DNA of 64,000 bases from UBA4782 sp034429195. GTDB taxonomy: Bacteria > Chloroflexota > Anaerolineae > Anaerolineales > Anaerolineaceae. Numbering within the stretch: position 1 is the first letter of the stretch; every line of letters begins with the position of its first letter. The position numbers and the translations under genes were made by a program. The notes beneath the pieces are model-generated. The model was given only the letters and a program-made list of their open reading frames with translations, was not told the DNA's origin and made no database searches. Positions 41,671 through 50,545 of the stretch are shown here, one piece after another. Location of the stretch: NCBI GenBank assembly GCA_034429195.1, contig DAOUGQ010000004.1, forward strand, positions 1 to 64,000, given 5' to 3'.

Positions 41671-42063
41671 TCATTCAATGAATACTTCTACATGTTCGCC
41701 ATCTTCCTGATCAAATACATCAACAATTTGACCGGTTTCTCCTGAACGAATGATGGTGATCAATTTCTCAATATCCATCCCTTCGATCTCAGGGGAAAAA
41801 CGAGCTCCCATTTTCATACCTGCAGAAAGTACACTCACTGGCATGCGGATATTCACTCTCGTCTTACCTGTTGACATATCGGTAACACGAACCCTGAACC
41901 ATCTTCCACCCCGACCAGCAACGGATGTTTCTTGTTGTTGAGCGGTGTTTGAACCTTTTGGTTTTTCTTCTAAGGCAGTCAGTAATTGCAGTCCCTGTTC
42001 AGCAGAGATCAATCCTTGCTGTATCATTTTGAGGACTTGCATGCGTTCTTCTGAAGATGGCAT
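41671..42063 (-). CDS. small protein with SHOCT-like N-terminal domain
   Basis: A 130-residue protein. Residues 1-32 match the short SHOCT/YvlB-type helical domain (RMQVLKMIQQGLISAEQGLQLL), found at the start of DUF4097/LiaX-like proteins. The rest (about 52-130) is a beta-rich domain with VRVTDMSTGKTRVNIRMPVS. No enzyme motif is seen. It is the last gene of the long minus-strand unit and ends in an intrinsic terminator. Confidence 0.72.
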   Translation of the reverse strand: MPSSEERMQVLKMIQQGLISAEQGLQLLTALEEKPKGSNTAQQQETSVAGRGGRWFRVRVTDMSTGKTRVNIRMPVSVLSAGMKMGARFSPEIEGMDIEKLITIIRSGETGQIVDVFDQEDGEHVEVFIE

Positions 42064-42115
42064 TTCTTCTCCTACCTATGTCAGATGATAAAAAAATTCA
42101 TAAACATCTTCGTTC

Positions 42116-42793
42116 TTATTTATTCTCAGATTGCTGTTCCCAATGTCTTACTGCTTTTCGAATCAGCTCTTTCAACTCAACATCGGGGATTGCCTCGATC
42201 CCATCATAATGGTCTGTTCCAATCCAGGCGACTACACCGTGGTATGGATTTTCAGTAAGCCGGACCCCCTGGGTTTCATAAATCGTGTTTTTGATCATTT
42301 CCTGAAGTACATCGTTTATCTGTGAAACAATACTTTGAGGTCTTGGTAAAGGTTTTTCTGGTAATGGCTCAATCTTTTTCGGGTTGAGAGGAAGACTGAT
42401 TTTTTGTAAAGGTGTGAGTTCATATGAGCTGGTTGCAGGAGTGTGGTGTGGTTGGCTTTCAGGGTGTACTTGCGTCGACAGTACTTTTGATTCGGGTATC
42501 ATCAGCCATTTTCGTAATTGATCAAACAAACCAATCAGGTTCTCACGTGAATCAGAATCCAATTCGTTTTCGCTACTGAATTGAACCTGATCGATTTTCA
42601 CTATCAGTTTTTGGTCTTTTCGAGAGGTGAATACTTGAACCCTTTCTTCCAGGTCAGGGTCAATTTCCTCAATCGGGAGGTCAGAAGGTTTTGATTTTCG
42701 GTGATTCCAGGCAACCATTGTAAGAATACCGCCAACAAAACCTATTGTGGCGAATAAGACTGCTAGAAGCAATTGGCTGATCAGTTCAGACAT
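42116..42793 (-). CDS. membrane-anchored protein of unknown function
   Basis: A 225-residue protein with one N-terminal helix (residues about 6-28), then a cytoplasmic charged region. Two parts are seen: an acidic middle (EEIDPDLEERVQVFTS, KIDQVQFSSENELDSD) and a C-terminal domain (about 150-220) with VVAWIGTDHYDGIEAIPD. No known family. ATG 42793 has AAGGGA upstream and lies 8 bp inside the end of mutM, so it is translated with mutM. Confidence 0.68.
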   Translation of the reverse strand: MSELISQLLLAVLFATIGFVGGILTMVAWNHRKSKPSDLPIEEIDPDLEERVQVFTSRKDQKLIVKIDQVQFSSENELDSDSRENLIGLFDQLRKWLMIPESKVLSTQVHPESQPHHTPATSSYELTPLQKISLPLNPKKIEPLPEKPLPRPQSIVSQINDVLQEMIKNTIYETQGVRLTENPYHGVVAWIGTDHYDGIEAIPDVELKELIRKAVRHWEQQSENK

Positions 42794-43631
42794 GATTTCC
42801 CTTTCCAACCAAGGGAGATGGTTGACACATTGAACAGAAATGTGTGCTGCGTTGACCTATTATTACACGAGAGATGGGTGTTCCGCAATTCGGGCAGGGT
42901 TTTCCATTCCGCTGGTAGACCTTGAAATGATTCTGAAAATCTCCACCCCTGTATACCCAATCGATGCTTGCTCCATTTTTATTGATTCCATCCTGTAAAA
43001 CAGTGCGAATTGCTACAAGCAACTGCTCTGCCTGGGCGAAGGAAAGGGTGTTTGCCCTGGTAAAAGGATGTAATCTGGCGATAAAAAGTGCTTCATCTGC
43101 ATAAATGTTACCCAGACCTGCCAGGAAAGTTTGATCCAGTAGAAGGGGTTTCAACTGCGTTTTCCTGGAATGTACCATGGTGTAAAAAATATCTTTATCC
43201 AGCATTTTATCGAATGGTTCTGGACCTAATTGATCAAGTATCTTCAATGGGGAATTCGTTAACCACATTCTCCCAAATTTTCTCGTATCATTGAAGGTCA
43301 ACTTTGTATTATTTGTAAAATGGAGGATGATCCTATCGTGTTTGTGTAGAGGGGTAGTATCGGGTTCCAGCCGAAGGTCTCCGCTCATGCGAAGATGGAT
43401 CAGAAGCCAGTAAGGGGGAATCTCTATAACGAGAAATTTTCCTCGACGAGAGATTGTTTTTATCGTAAGATGGGAAATTCTTTTTCGAAAGATTTCAGGG
43501 TTGGGATCTGCCAGCGTCTTTTCCCATAAAACATCTACTTGAGATATCGTTAACCCTGGCAAACCAGGGAGCTCATTCACTCCCTGGTTTAAGGTGCGGG
43601 CGATAGTCTCTACTTCTGGTAGTTCTGGCAT
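42786..43631 (-). CDS. mutM: formamidopyrimidine-DNA glycosylase
   Basis: A 281-residue DNA repair enzyme that removes 8-oxoguanine and nicks the strand. It has the N-terminal catalytic Pro-Glu (MPELPEVET), the helix-two-turn-helix DNA-binding part, and a C-terminal zinc finger (CPNCG...CSMC). The length is normal. It follows prs by 17 bp and shares the minus-strand unit. Confidence 0.95.
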   Translation of the reverse strand: MPELPEVETIARTLNQGVNELPGLPGLTISQVDVLWEKTLADPNPEIFRKRISHLTIKTISRRGKFLVIEIPPYWLLIHLRMSGDLRLEPDTTPLHKHDRIILHFTNNTKLTFNDTRKFGRMWLTNSPLKILDQLGPEPFDKMLDKDIFYTMVHSRKTQLKPLLLDQTFLAGLGNIYADEALFIARLHPFTRANTLSFAQAEQLLVAIRTVLQDGINKNGASIDWVYRGGDFQNHFKVYQRNGKPCPNCGTPISRVIIGQRSTHFCSMCQPSPLVGKGNHV

Positions 43632-43647
43632 TCTCTATCTTTAGTGA

Positions 43648-44640
43648 TTATTCGTTGAATAACTCTCCCACACTGCGGCCTTCATTTGCTCTCTGGATCA
43701 CTTCTCCGAGTAGAGGTGCAATGGAAAGAATTCGTAATCTGCCCTGCAGTTTATCTTTCTTTTCTTGAGGAATGGGAATGGTATTGGTCGTGATGAATTC
43801 CTTTACAGGCAGCTCAGCCAGGCGATCGGCACAGTTGGCTGAAAAAACTGGATGGACGAAGGTAACATACACATTACCAGCACCCATTTCTTTAACAAGG
43901 TTCACAGCCTGAACAATGGAACCACCAGTATCCACTTCATCATCCACAATGACTACATCACGGTTTGTGACATCACCAATAAGGGTAAGTGCTTTAGCTT
44001 TCGCATCATTGGCAATCCGCCGCTTTTCAATGAATGCCATGGGAGTATCCAATACTTCAGCGTAATTGCGTGCTTTCTTTGCAAATCCAAGGTCAGCAGT
44101 CACAACAACCGGATCCTTCATTTGCGATTTGATCTGTTTCAGGTATTCTTTCAACAGGAAGAAACCGGAGAGCACGTCCCCAGGGATGGAGAAAAATCCC
44201 TGAATTTGACCAGCATGCAAATCGAAGGTCATATACCGGTCAGCACCAGCTACTTCGATCATATCAGCAACCAACCGGGCTGTAATCGGCACACGTGGCT
44301 GATCCTTTTTATCAGAACGGGCGTAGCAAAGATAAGGAATGATTGCAGTGATACGTGAAGCAGAATCCAGCCGGAGGGTCTGCATCAAGATAAGCAGTTC
44401 CATCAGGTTGCGATGAACAGGTCTGGATGTGGTTTGAATTACATAGCAATCTTGGCCTCTCACACTACTGTGCAATTTGATAAAGAGATTATCATTAGGA
44501 AACTCAATAACATCTCGCTCGCAAAGAGGAATACCAAGATAGGTAGCAACTTCATTTGCTAATTCCGGATGGGCTGTACCTGAATACAGTTTAATGTCTC
44601 CATATACCATCCGTTCATGTCGAGCAATCGATTTCGGCAT
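43648..44640 (-). CDS. prs: ribose-phosphate pyrophosphokinase (PRPP synthetase)
   Basis: A 330-residue enzyme that makes PRPP from ribose 5-phosphate and ATP. The signatures are YLCYARSDKKDQPR (ATP site), DLHAGQIQGFF, and the PRPP loop VIVDDEVDTGGS. The length is a little above the usual 315. PRPP feeds upp and the phosphoribosyltransferase at 58245 in this window. Confidence 0.95.
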   Translation of the reverse strand: MPKSIARHERMVYGDIKLYSGTAHPELANEVATYLGIPLCERDVIEFPNDNLFIKLHSSVRGQDCYVIQTTSRPVHRNLMELLILMQTLRLDSASRITAIIPYLCYARSDKKDQPRVPITARLVADMIEVAGADRYMTFDLHAGQIQGFFSIPGDVLSGFFLLKEYLKQIKSQMKDPVVVTADLGFAKKARNYAEVLDTPMAFIEKRRIANDAKAKALTLIGDVTNRDVVIVDDEVDTGGSIVQAVNLVKEMGAGNVYVTFVHPVFSANCADRLAELPVKEFITTNTIPIPQEKKDKLQGRLRILSIAPLLGEVIQRANEGRSVGELFNE

Positions 44641-44657
44641 CGTCTCTCCTACAAAAA

Positions 44658-45203
44658 TTAAACTAAATCGCTATCCTGCCATTCATCTCGCAGGATGCCC
44701 ATATAAATAACATCTACATATCTTCCGTTGATGAATTCTTCTTTGCGCAACCTTCCTTCTTCAACAAAGCCAGCTTTCTGATAAGATTGTATCGCACGTG
44801 GGTTAGTTTCGTACACATGTAGCTTGATTTTATTAAGATTTAATGTATTGAATGCAAATCTAAGCATCAACTGCATGGCTTTAGTACCCAACCCGCGGTT
44901 CCATAATTGCTTTTCACCGATGAAAATGCCTACCTCTGCAACACGAGCAAGCCAATCCAAATCAAAAAGGCCCATAACACCGATCGGTGTCCATTCGTCT
45001 GCGAGCAAGGTTTCAATAACCATGGATTGCTCAGGTTTTGGTTTCTTGAGATTTTCTTCAAACCAGGCTTCTTCATGAACAAGTGAAATGGGACAGCGCT
45101 GGATTAAATTCTCAATGACGTCGGGATCATTCAACCAGTGAACGAAGCGTGGCAAATCGCTCCTCTCTATAGCTCGAAGACGCAATTCCTTTCCAATGAT
45201 CAT
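44658..45203 (-). CDS. GNAT-family N-acetyltransferase (RimJ/RimL-like)
   Basis: A 181-residue protein of the RimJ/RimL/SpeG branch of GNAT acetyltransferases. The first strand starts LRLRAIERSDLPRFVHWLNDPDV, the acetyl-CoA loop is EKQLWNRGLGTKAM, and the C-terminal YQKAGFVEEGRLRKEEF is classic. The acceptor (ribosomal protein N terminus, polyamine, or antibiotic) is not known. It lies between aspS and prs. Confidence 0.88.
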   Translation of the reverse strand: MIIGKELRLRAIERSDLPRFVHWLNDPDVIENLIQRCPISLVHEEAWFEENLKKPKPEQSMVIETLLADEWTPIGVMGLFDLDWLARVAEVGIFIGEKQLWNRGLGTKAMQLMLRFAFNTLNLNKIKLHVYETNPRAIQSYQKAGFVEEGRLRKEEFINGRYVDVIYMGILRDEWQDSDLV

Positions 45204-45212
45204 CTAATACTC

Positions 45213-46532
45213 CTATGGGTTCAGGCGATTAGGACCTCGGAACAGCAATACTGCTTCACGTACATTGTTCAAGTTAAGCATTACCATTAGTAAACGTGAA
45301 AGTCCCAATCCAAAACCACCATGAGGCGGGCAACCGTACTTGAAGAAATCAAGATAGAACTGAATTGGTTCCAGGTGCAGCCCTTTTTCCAATGCCTGTT
45401 TAGCAAGGATTTCAGCACGATGTTCACGTTGTGCCCCGGTGGTTATCTCTAAACCAGATGCGATCAGGTCAAAGCTCTTTGTTATTTCAGGCTGATCGTC
45501 ATAACGCATGTGATAAAAGGGGCGAACAGAGATTGGCCAATCGGTTATAAAGACAAAGTCGTGATTGTATTGTTCTTTCACCCATTGTGCGATCGTTCGT
45601 TCTCCACCTGGATCAAGGTCACCTTTCTTGTCCGCTGGCACGGTGTATCCGACATTTTTCAAGATCTTGTGAGCTTCAGCCATGGGGATGCGCGGGAAAG
45701 GAACAACAGGCACTTTAAGATCAACCCCCAGAAGTTCTTTGATCTCATCTCCATGAATATCTTTGACTTTCTGATAGGCATATTGGAGCATGTTTTCTAA
45801 AAGAGCCATGACATCTTCGTGAGAATTGATCCAGGATATTTCTGCATCAATGCTGGTAAATTCAGTCATGTGACGGGAGGTAAAACTGGGGTCGGCACGA
45901 AATGCAGGACCGATCTCAAATACTTTATCAAATCCGGCAGCCATCGCCATTTGTTTGTAGAATTGAGGACTTTGCGCCAGGTAAGCTTTGCCTTCAAAAT
46001 AAGGCAATTCAAATAACTCTGCACCGCTTTCACTAGGAGCACCCAACAACTTGGGTGTATGGATTTCGATGAAATTATTTTTGATCCAATATTCACGCAA
46101 ACCCATTTCCATTGTGGTTTGCACTTTGAAGATCAAGGCGATCTCAGGGCGGCGAAGGTCGATGAAACGCCAGTCAAGACGAAAATCAATGGCTGGCAAG
46201 GTATCCGAAAATGGGTCAAAAGGTAATTGTGGGGCAGCCAGATTATCTGTTTCAAGACTCTCTAATTGAACTTCAATTCCACCCAGCTTTACTACTGGAT
46301 TTTCCACCACTGTACCGGTGACACTAATAGCAGTTTCGGTAGTCAATTTCGAAACCTTTTCCGCAAGCTCTGGGTTGCCTTGTTTCCATAAGGCAATTTG
46401 AACCAACCCGGTTAAATCACGCAGGATAATGAATTGCATTTTCTTCTGATCCCGCAGGGTCTGCATGAATCCTTGAAGCTTCACTTTTTGCCCCACCATC
46501 TTTTTCAAGTCAGCTACTGATGTACGTTCCAT
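45213..46532 (-). CDS. aspS: archaeal-type aspartyl-tRNA synthetase
   Basis: A 439-residue class II synthetase with an N-terminal OB anticodon-binding domain and the catalytic core. Motif 2 is FEIGPAFRAD, and motif 3 is GGFGLGLSRLLM. It lacks the large GAD insertion of bacterial AspRS, which places it in the archaeal/eukaryal (AspRS2) group. The core motif LAQSPQFYKQM fits AspRS better than AsnRS. Whether it also charges tRNA-Asn (non-discriminating) is not clear by eye. It starts with GGAG upstream and leads into the GNAT gene. Confidence 0.9.
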   Translation of the reverse strand: MERTSVADLKKMVGQKVKLQGFMQTLRDQKKMQFIILRDLTGLVQIALWKQGNPELAEKVSKLTTETAISVTGTVVENPVVKLGGIEVQLESLETDNLAAPQLPFDPFSDTLPAIDFRLDWRFIDLRRPEIALIFKVQTTMEMGLREYWIKNNFIEIHTPKLLGAPSESGAELFELPYFEGKAYLAQSPQFYKQMAMAAGFDKVFEIGPAFRADPSFTSRHMTEFTSIDAEISWINSHEDVMALLENMLQYAYQKVKDIHGDEIKELLGVDLKVPVVPFPRIPMAEAHKILKNVGYTVPADKKGDLDPGGERTIAQWVKEQYNHDFVFITDWPISVRPFYHMRYDDQPEITKSFDLIASGLEITTGAQREHRAEILAKQALEKGLHLEPIQFYLDFFKYGCPPHGGFGLGLSRLLMVMLNLNNVREAVLLFRGPNRLNP

Positions 46533-46583
46533 AGATCACTTCTCCTCAATAAATGTTCGCTAAGGGGGAATCCCTCGATAATT

Positions 46584-47561
46584 CTAAATTTGTAACCCAA
46601 CTTTACTCAACAATTTTTGTACTTCTTTGTACGGGCTTGTTTGCCTTTGATAGAGTGATTCTACTGCGTTATTGATGTCAGCAGAGGGTACATTTTCCTG
46701 CACATGCTGGATAAATGCCTGGACTACGAGATGCTTTACTTCATCACGTATACGTAGATGCTCACGCTTTTCCCATTCTCCCGAATTTTTTAAATAAGAA
46801 AGATGGGATTGTACTGCCTGTAATACTTTTAACATACCATCACCACGATTTGCAACAGTGCGAAGAATGGGTACTTCCCAATGTTGGGGAGAATTATACT
46901 GCCTTGAATTGGCTAACAACAACATCGATTGTAAAGCTCGTTCAGTATTTTCGACGCCCGGCAGGTCAGCTTTATTCACAATGAGAATATCTGCGATCTC
47001 CAAAATTCCAGCTTTGATGGCTTGAATATCGTCTCCCAATCCAGGGGCATCTACCACGATCGTGGTATGTGCCAGGCTGGCAATTTCTACTTCAGCCTGA
47101 CCTGCACCGACGGTTTCGATCAAAATAATGGAATACCCGGCAGCATCCATCAGTCTGGCAACCTGCGCAGTGGTTCGTGCCAGACCGCCAATGGCTCCTC
47201 GAGCTGCCATCGACCGTATGAATATCCCCGGATCACCGCTCAGGTCGCGCATCCTTAAACGATCACCAAGGATCGCACCACCAGTGAAAGGGCTGGAAGG
47301 GTCAATAGCAATAATGGCGATAGAAGGTTTTTCTTCAGAATGGGGTTGATGTCTGAATGCCAGCGCAAGTTGATTCACCAGGGATGACTTTCCCACACCG
47401 GGTGCACCTGTAATACCGATGATATGAGCTTTTCCCGTGAGGGGATATAGCTCTTCCAGTGCGGCGCGCCCAGAGGATGTGTCGTTCTCAACTTCCGTGA
47501 TCAATCTTGCAAGTTTAAGCCGGTTTCCCTTGATCTCTTCCTGCAGCGCTTGCCTGTCCAA
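46584..47561 (-). CDS. meaB: methylmalonyl-CoA mutase-associated GTPase MeaB
   Basis: A 325-residue G3E-family GTPase that guards adenosylcobalamin loading and repair in methylmalonyl-CoA mutase. The P-loop is GAPGVGKSSL (residues about 52-61), the switch region DPSSPFTGGAILGDR, and NKAD is the base-binding motif. It is 13 bp downstream of the B12-binding gene, as in the usual mutase operons, but the large mutase subunit is not in this window. Confidence 0.93.
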   Translation of the reverse strand: MDRQALQEEIKGNRLKLARLITEVENDTSSGRAALEELYPLTGKAHIIGITGAPGVGKSSLVNQLALAFRHQPHSEEKPSIAIIAIDPSSPFTGGAILGDRLRMRDLSGDPGIFIRSMAARGAIGGLARTTAQVARLMDAAGYSIILIETVGAGQAEVEIASLAHTTIVVDAPGLGDDIQAIKAGILEIADILIVNKADLPGVENTERALQSMLLLANSRQYNSPQHWEVPILRTVANRGDGMLKVLQAVQSHLSYLKNSGEWEKREHLRIRDEVKHLVVQAFIQHVQENVPSADINNAVESLYQRQTSPYKEVQKLLSKVGLQI

Positions 47562-47574
47562 AATCTTACCACCT

Positions 47575-47973
47575 CTATTCTGAATTGGTTAAGCGCTGGA
47601 TATCTTCGATAACTTTTGTTGTTGGTGAACCAGGACCATATACTTCTTTAACACCAGCTTTTAGCAATGCAGGCACATCCTCTTCTGGAATGATACCACC
47701 GACAAAAACCGGGACATTCTCCTGACCATTGGCGCGCATTAAATCCATAATGCGTGGTACCAGGGTAAGATGTGCACCTGAAAGAATGGAAATGCCTACC
47801 ACATCGACATTTTCTTGCAGAGCTGCTTCAGCAATCATTTCTGGCGTCTGGCGCAGTCCGGTATAGATCACCTCCATCCCTGAATCACGTAGCGCCCTGG
47901 CGACTACTTTAGCACCACGGTCATGTCCATCTAGACCAGGTTTGGCAATGAGCACTCTAATCTTTTTGTTCAT
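47575..47973 (-). CDS. B12-binding subunit of a methylmalonyl-CoA-type mutase
   Basis: A 132-residue cobalamin-binding domain. The base-off/His-on motif is KPGLDGHDRGAKV (D-x-H-x-x-G; His near residue 17), with ISILSGAHL and GGIIPEEDVPALLKAG. It matches the small stand-alone C-terminal domain of methylmalonyl-CoA mutase (mcmA2). It needs a catalytic large subunit encoded elsewhere. Directly followed by meaB. Confidence 0.92.
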   Translation of the reverse strand: MNKKIRVLIAKPGLDGHDRGAKVVARALRDSGMEVIYTGLRQTPEMIAEAALQENVDVVGISILSGAHLTLVPRIMDLMRANGQENVPVFVGGIIPEEDVPALLKAGVKEVYGPGSPTTKVIEDIQRLTNSE

Positions 47974-48086
47974 GCTGGTTCTCCGGTGTTAAATTTAGCT
48001 TCTTCATTATACCGCGTAAGGTTCGATATGGCTTCACCAGGACGGTGTATGATATATATTAAACTGTAGATTTATTTAGGAGAACT

Positions 48087-48947
48087 ATGGCACAAAATGT
48101 TGAAGATGTCGCTACGCAATGTTTTGTTAACGTAAATGGATTAAAGGTAAGTTGTTGGAAAGCAGGGAATTCTGGTTCAGCAATTGTCCTGCTCCACGGG
48201 GGAGGAGTGGATTCTGCATTGCTATCCTGGCGTGAAGCAATCCCTGTGTTGGCGAAGAACTATCGTATTTTTGCCCCTGACATGCCTGGATATGGAGATA
48301 CAGCATTCGAACCTGGTATGGGAAAGATGGATTTTTATCCCACTTTCCTGGGCAATCTACTGGATGCTCTGGGACTGCCAACTGCCAGTTTGATAGGAAT
48401 ATCTATGGGAGGTGGAATCGCTTTGAATTTCACGCTGGATAATCCAAAACGGGTGGAGAAACTGGTTCTGGCAGACAGCCTGGGGATTGCAGATCGAGCG
48501 CCTTTTCATTTTCTCTCCTGGTTGACGGTGAAAACACCCGGGGTTATTCCCTGGTCTTATTCCATCATGCGCAGCAGCAGGGCATCCCTTCGCTGGGGGG
48601 TGGCATCCATCTTTGGCGATCCCAGCCAGATGACAGAATCTTTACTGAATGAAGTTCAAAAGGTCGTTGAAAGAAAAGATTCAGCAAAGGCGTTTTATGA
48701 ACTCCAGAAAAGCGAAATCACTCCCACACGAATACGAGTCTGTTTTATGGATCGGCTGGGCGAAATACACCAGCCAACCTTGATTGTGCATGGCAGTAAA
48801 GACAGACTGGTGCCTGTAAAATATGCTGTCGAAGCAAGCAAAAAGATGCCCAATGCCCGATTGGAGAGCATTGAAGGTGCGGGGCATTGGCCAATGCGCG
48901 AGCGCCCCGAAGATTTCAATAAGATTGTAGAAACATTCTTTTCGTGA
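48087..48947 (+). CDS. alpha/beta hydrolase
   Basis: A 286-residue soluble serine hydrolase. The oxyanion HGG motif LLHGGGVDS, nucleophile elbow GISMGGG (Ser near 106), Asp in HGSKDRLVP and His in GAGHWP are all present. It resembles meta-cleavage-product hydrolases and similar alpha/beta enzymes, but the substrate cannot be named. A strong AGGAG lies 5 bp upstream of the ATG. Confidence 0.87.
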   Translation: MAQNVEDVATQCFVNVNGLKVSCWKAGNSGSAIVLLHGGGVDSALLSWREAIPVLAKNYRIFAPDMPGYGDTAFEPGMGKMDFYPTFLGNLLDALGLPTASLIGISMGGGIALNFTLDNPKRVEKLVLADSLGIADRAPFHFLSWLTVKTPGVIPWSYSIMRSSRASLRWGVASIFGDPSQMTESLLNEVQKVVERKDSAKAFYELQKSEITPTRIRVCFMDRLGEIHQPTLIVHGSKDRLVPVKYAVEASKKMPNARLESIEGAGHWPMRERPEDFNKIVETFFS

Positions 48948-49039
48948 TTTTAGCGTCTTTCGTAATGATCCATGTTTTTCAGGTTTAGTTTCGGGGATGC
49001 TTGATACGAAATTATTACCACAAAAGGCACAAGGGATGC

Positions 49040-49215
49040 GTAGGGTGCGTTCGTTTTCCAGAACGCACCAATAATTCGACCATTTTAGGTGCGGTCAAAG
49101 AGCGACCACACCCTACCAATATTTCGTCTACACTTGCTGTCATTGCGAAACTTGTGGTTTGTGCAAGTTGGAGCAATCTCATACATTGAAATGGTGCGTT
49201 ACGAACGCACCCTAC
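49040..49215. mobile_element. MITE-like element with 14-bp terminal inverted repeats
   Basis: GTAGGGTGCGTTCG (49040-49053) and CGAACGCACCCTAC (49202-49215) are perfect inverted repeats bounding 176 bp. Three hairpins inside share GGTGCG (at 49044-49069, around 49089, and 49193-49211). The middle contains GTCATTGCGAAA...GGAGCAATCTC, which resembles a small dispersed repeat known from other bacteria. No ORF is present. The sequence looks like a non-autonomous or decayed repeat. Target duplication was not identified. Confidence 0.75.
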
Positions 49216-49225
49216 AAAATGATGT

Positions 49226-49256
49226 GACTTCCGAAATTTTGGAAATTTCGGAAGTC
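49226..49256. repeat. REP-like perfect palindrome
   Basis: GACTTCCGAAATT...AATTTCGGAAGTC forms a perfect 13-bp stem with a 5-nt loop. It sits next to the MITE-like element, in the spacer before the chelatase gene, and may be a REP-type element or terminator. Confidence 0.7.
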
Positions 49257-49408
49257 TGCCTGCTCTGAAATTCCTTTGACCTGCATATTTGTACCTTCCC
49301 TCCTGAAAATTACTCTGTTGGATAGGGATTTCACCTCCTTTCACGACCTGTACAACACGTTATAATAGGGATATACAAGGTTGAATAACTTTACTTAAGG
49401 ATGAGTCC

Positions 49409-50506
49409 ATGGCAGTGATCTATCCATTTACAGCCATTGTAGGTCAGGAAAGAATGAAACGGGCGTTGGTATTGAACGCTGTTGATCCGCGCATTGGTGG
49501 TGTGTTGATTCGAGGTGAAAGAGGAACAGCAAAATCCACTGCAGCGCGTGCTCTAGCAGCACTGCTGCCGAATGTCAAGGTGGTAAGTGATTGCCGCTTT
49601 GGCTGTAACCCTGATGATGAAACCTCCTGGTGTACGGAATGCCGCGAAAGGGTACAGAAAGGGCAAAAGTTACCCGTTTCTACCAGGCCAACTCCATTCA
49701 TAAATTTACCGGTTTCAGCAACAGAAGACCGGGTGGTTGGTACCCTGGATATCGAAAAAGCGATCCAGATTGGTGAGCGCCATTTTGAACCAGGCGTTCT
49801 GGCTGCTGCTAACCGTGGACTCCTCTATATTGATGAAGTGAACCTCTTAGATGACCATGTAGTGGATGTGCTTCTTGATTCTGCTGCCATGGGAATGAAT
49901 ATCGTTGAACGGGAGGGCATTTCCTTTGCTCATCCTGCCCGGTTTATTCTGGTGGGAACTATGAATCCCGAGGAAGGAGACCTGCGTCCGCAACTTCTGG
50001 ACCGCTTCGCTCTTTCGGTGGATATTCATGGTATCCATGATGCACGCGACCGGGTGACTATTATGGAGCGCAACCTGTCTTTTGAAGCAGGGCAAGAAGA
50101 GTTCCGAAACCGATGGTTACCAAAAGAAGAAGAACTTTCACGGCAGATTGATGCTGCCAGACAACTGGTTGATAAAGTCACGCATACCAGCCGGAACCTG
50201 CTTGCGATCGCCAGCCTGACCGCTTCGCTGAATGTCGAAGGTCACCGCTCTGACCTGGTGATCCTCAAGGCGGCACGGGCACAGGCAGCCTTTGAAGGTC
50301 GCACTAATGTAACTGACAGGGATATTGCCCTGGCTGCGGAGCTGGCATTACCTCACCGCATCAAACGAGGACCATTCCAGCAGAGTGAAATGGGGATGGA
50401 AGAACTGCAGGAACGGATCGAACAACTGGAAGGTGCTAGTGCTGGCGAGCAAGCTGAAAGCCAGGAAGAAGCCGCGGAACAAGCTGAAGAGCAAAAAAAA
50501 ACGTAG
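49409..50506 (+). CDS. magnesium/cobalt chelatase AAA+ subunit (ChlI/BchI part)
   Basis: A 365-residue AAA+ ATPase. Walker A is GERGTAKST, Walker B is LLYIDEVNLL, and sensor 1 is LVGTMNPEEGDLRP. It matches the I-type subunit of Mg/Co chelatases, including the N-terminal insertion FINLPVSATEDRVVG. The end of the frame is acidic (EEAAEQAEEQKKT), and it stops at 50504-50506 just after a run of nine A. The companion VWA domain follows in the -1 frame without a start codon, so the two are probably one gene read with a frameshift. Metal insertion in cobalamin or a related tetrapyrrole is likely. Confidence 0.87.
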   Translation: MAVIYPFTAIVGQERMKRALVLNAVDPRIGGVLIRGERGTAKSTAARALAALLPNVKVVSDCRFGCNPDDETSWCTECRERVQKGQKLPVSTRPTPFINLPVSATEDRVVGTLDIEKAIQIGERHFEPGVLAAANRGLLYIDEVNLLDDHVVDVLLDSAAMGMNIVEREGISFAHPARFILVGTMNPEEGDLRPQLLDRFALSVDIHGIHDARDRVTIMERNLSFEAGQEEFRNRWLPKEEELSRQIDAARQLVDKVTHTSRNLLAIASLTASLNVEGHRSDLVILKAARAQAAFEGRTNVTDRDIALAAELALPHRIKRGPFQQSEMGMEELQERIEQLEGASAGEQAESQEEAAEQAEEQKKT

Positions 50507-50545
50507 TTTTAGGGGAGGAGGATCAAACTCTCAATGAAGCTCCTC
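50492..50545 (+). promoter_or_regulatory. probable -1 frameshift signal (A_AAA_AAA)
   Basis: In the ATPase frame the codons are CAA AAA AAA ACG TAG, so the slippery heptamer A_AAA_AAA lies directly before the stop. A -1 slip gives AAC GTA GTT TTA, which continues in the VWA frame. A possible stem GAGGAG/CTCCTC (50515-50520 with 50540-50545) begins 14 nt downstream of the slippery site. Confidence 0.7.

Noticed and set aside
47974..48086. Cobalamin riboswitch upstream of the B12-binding gene
   Set aside because: The 113-bp spacer shows no B12-box-like conserved sequence or multi-stem structure.
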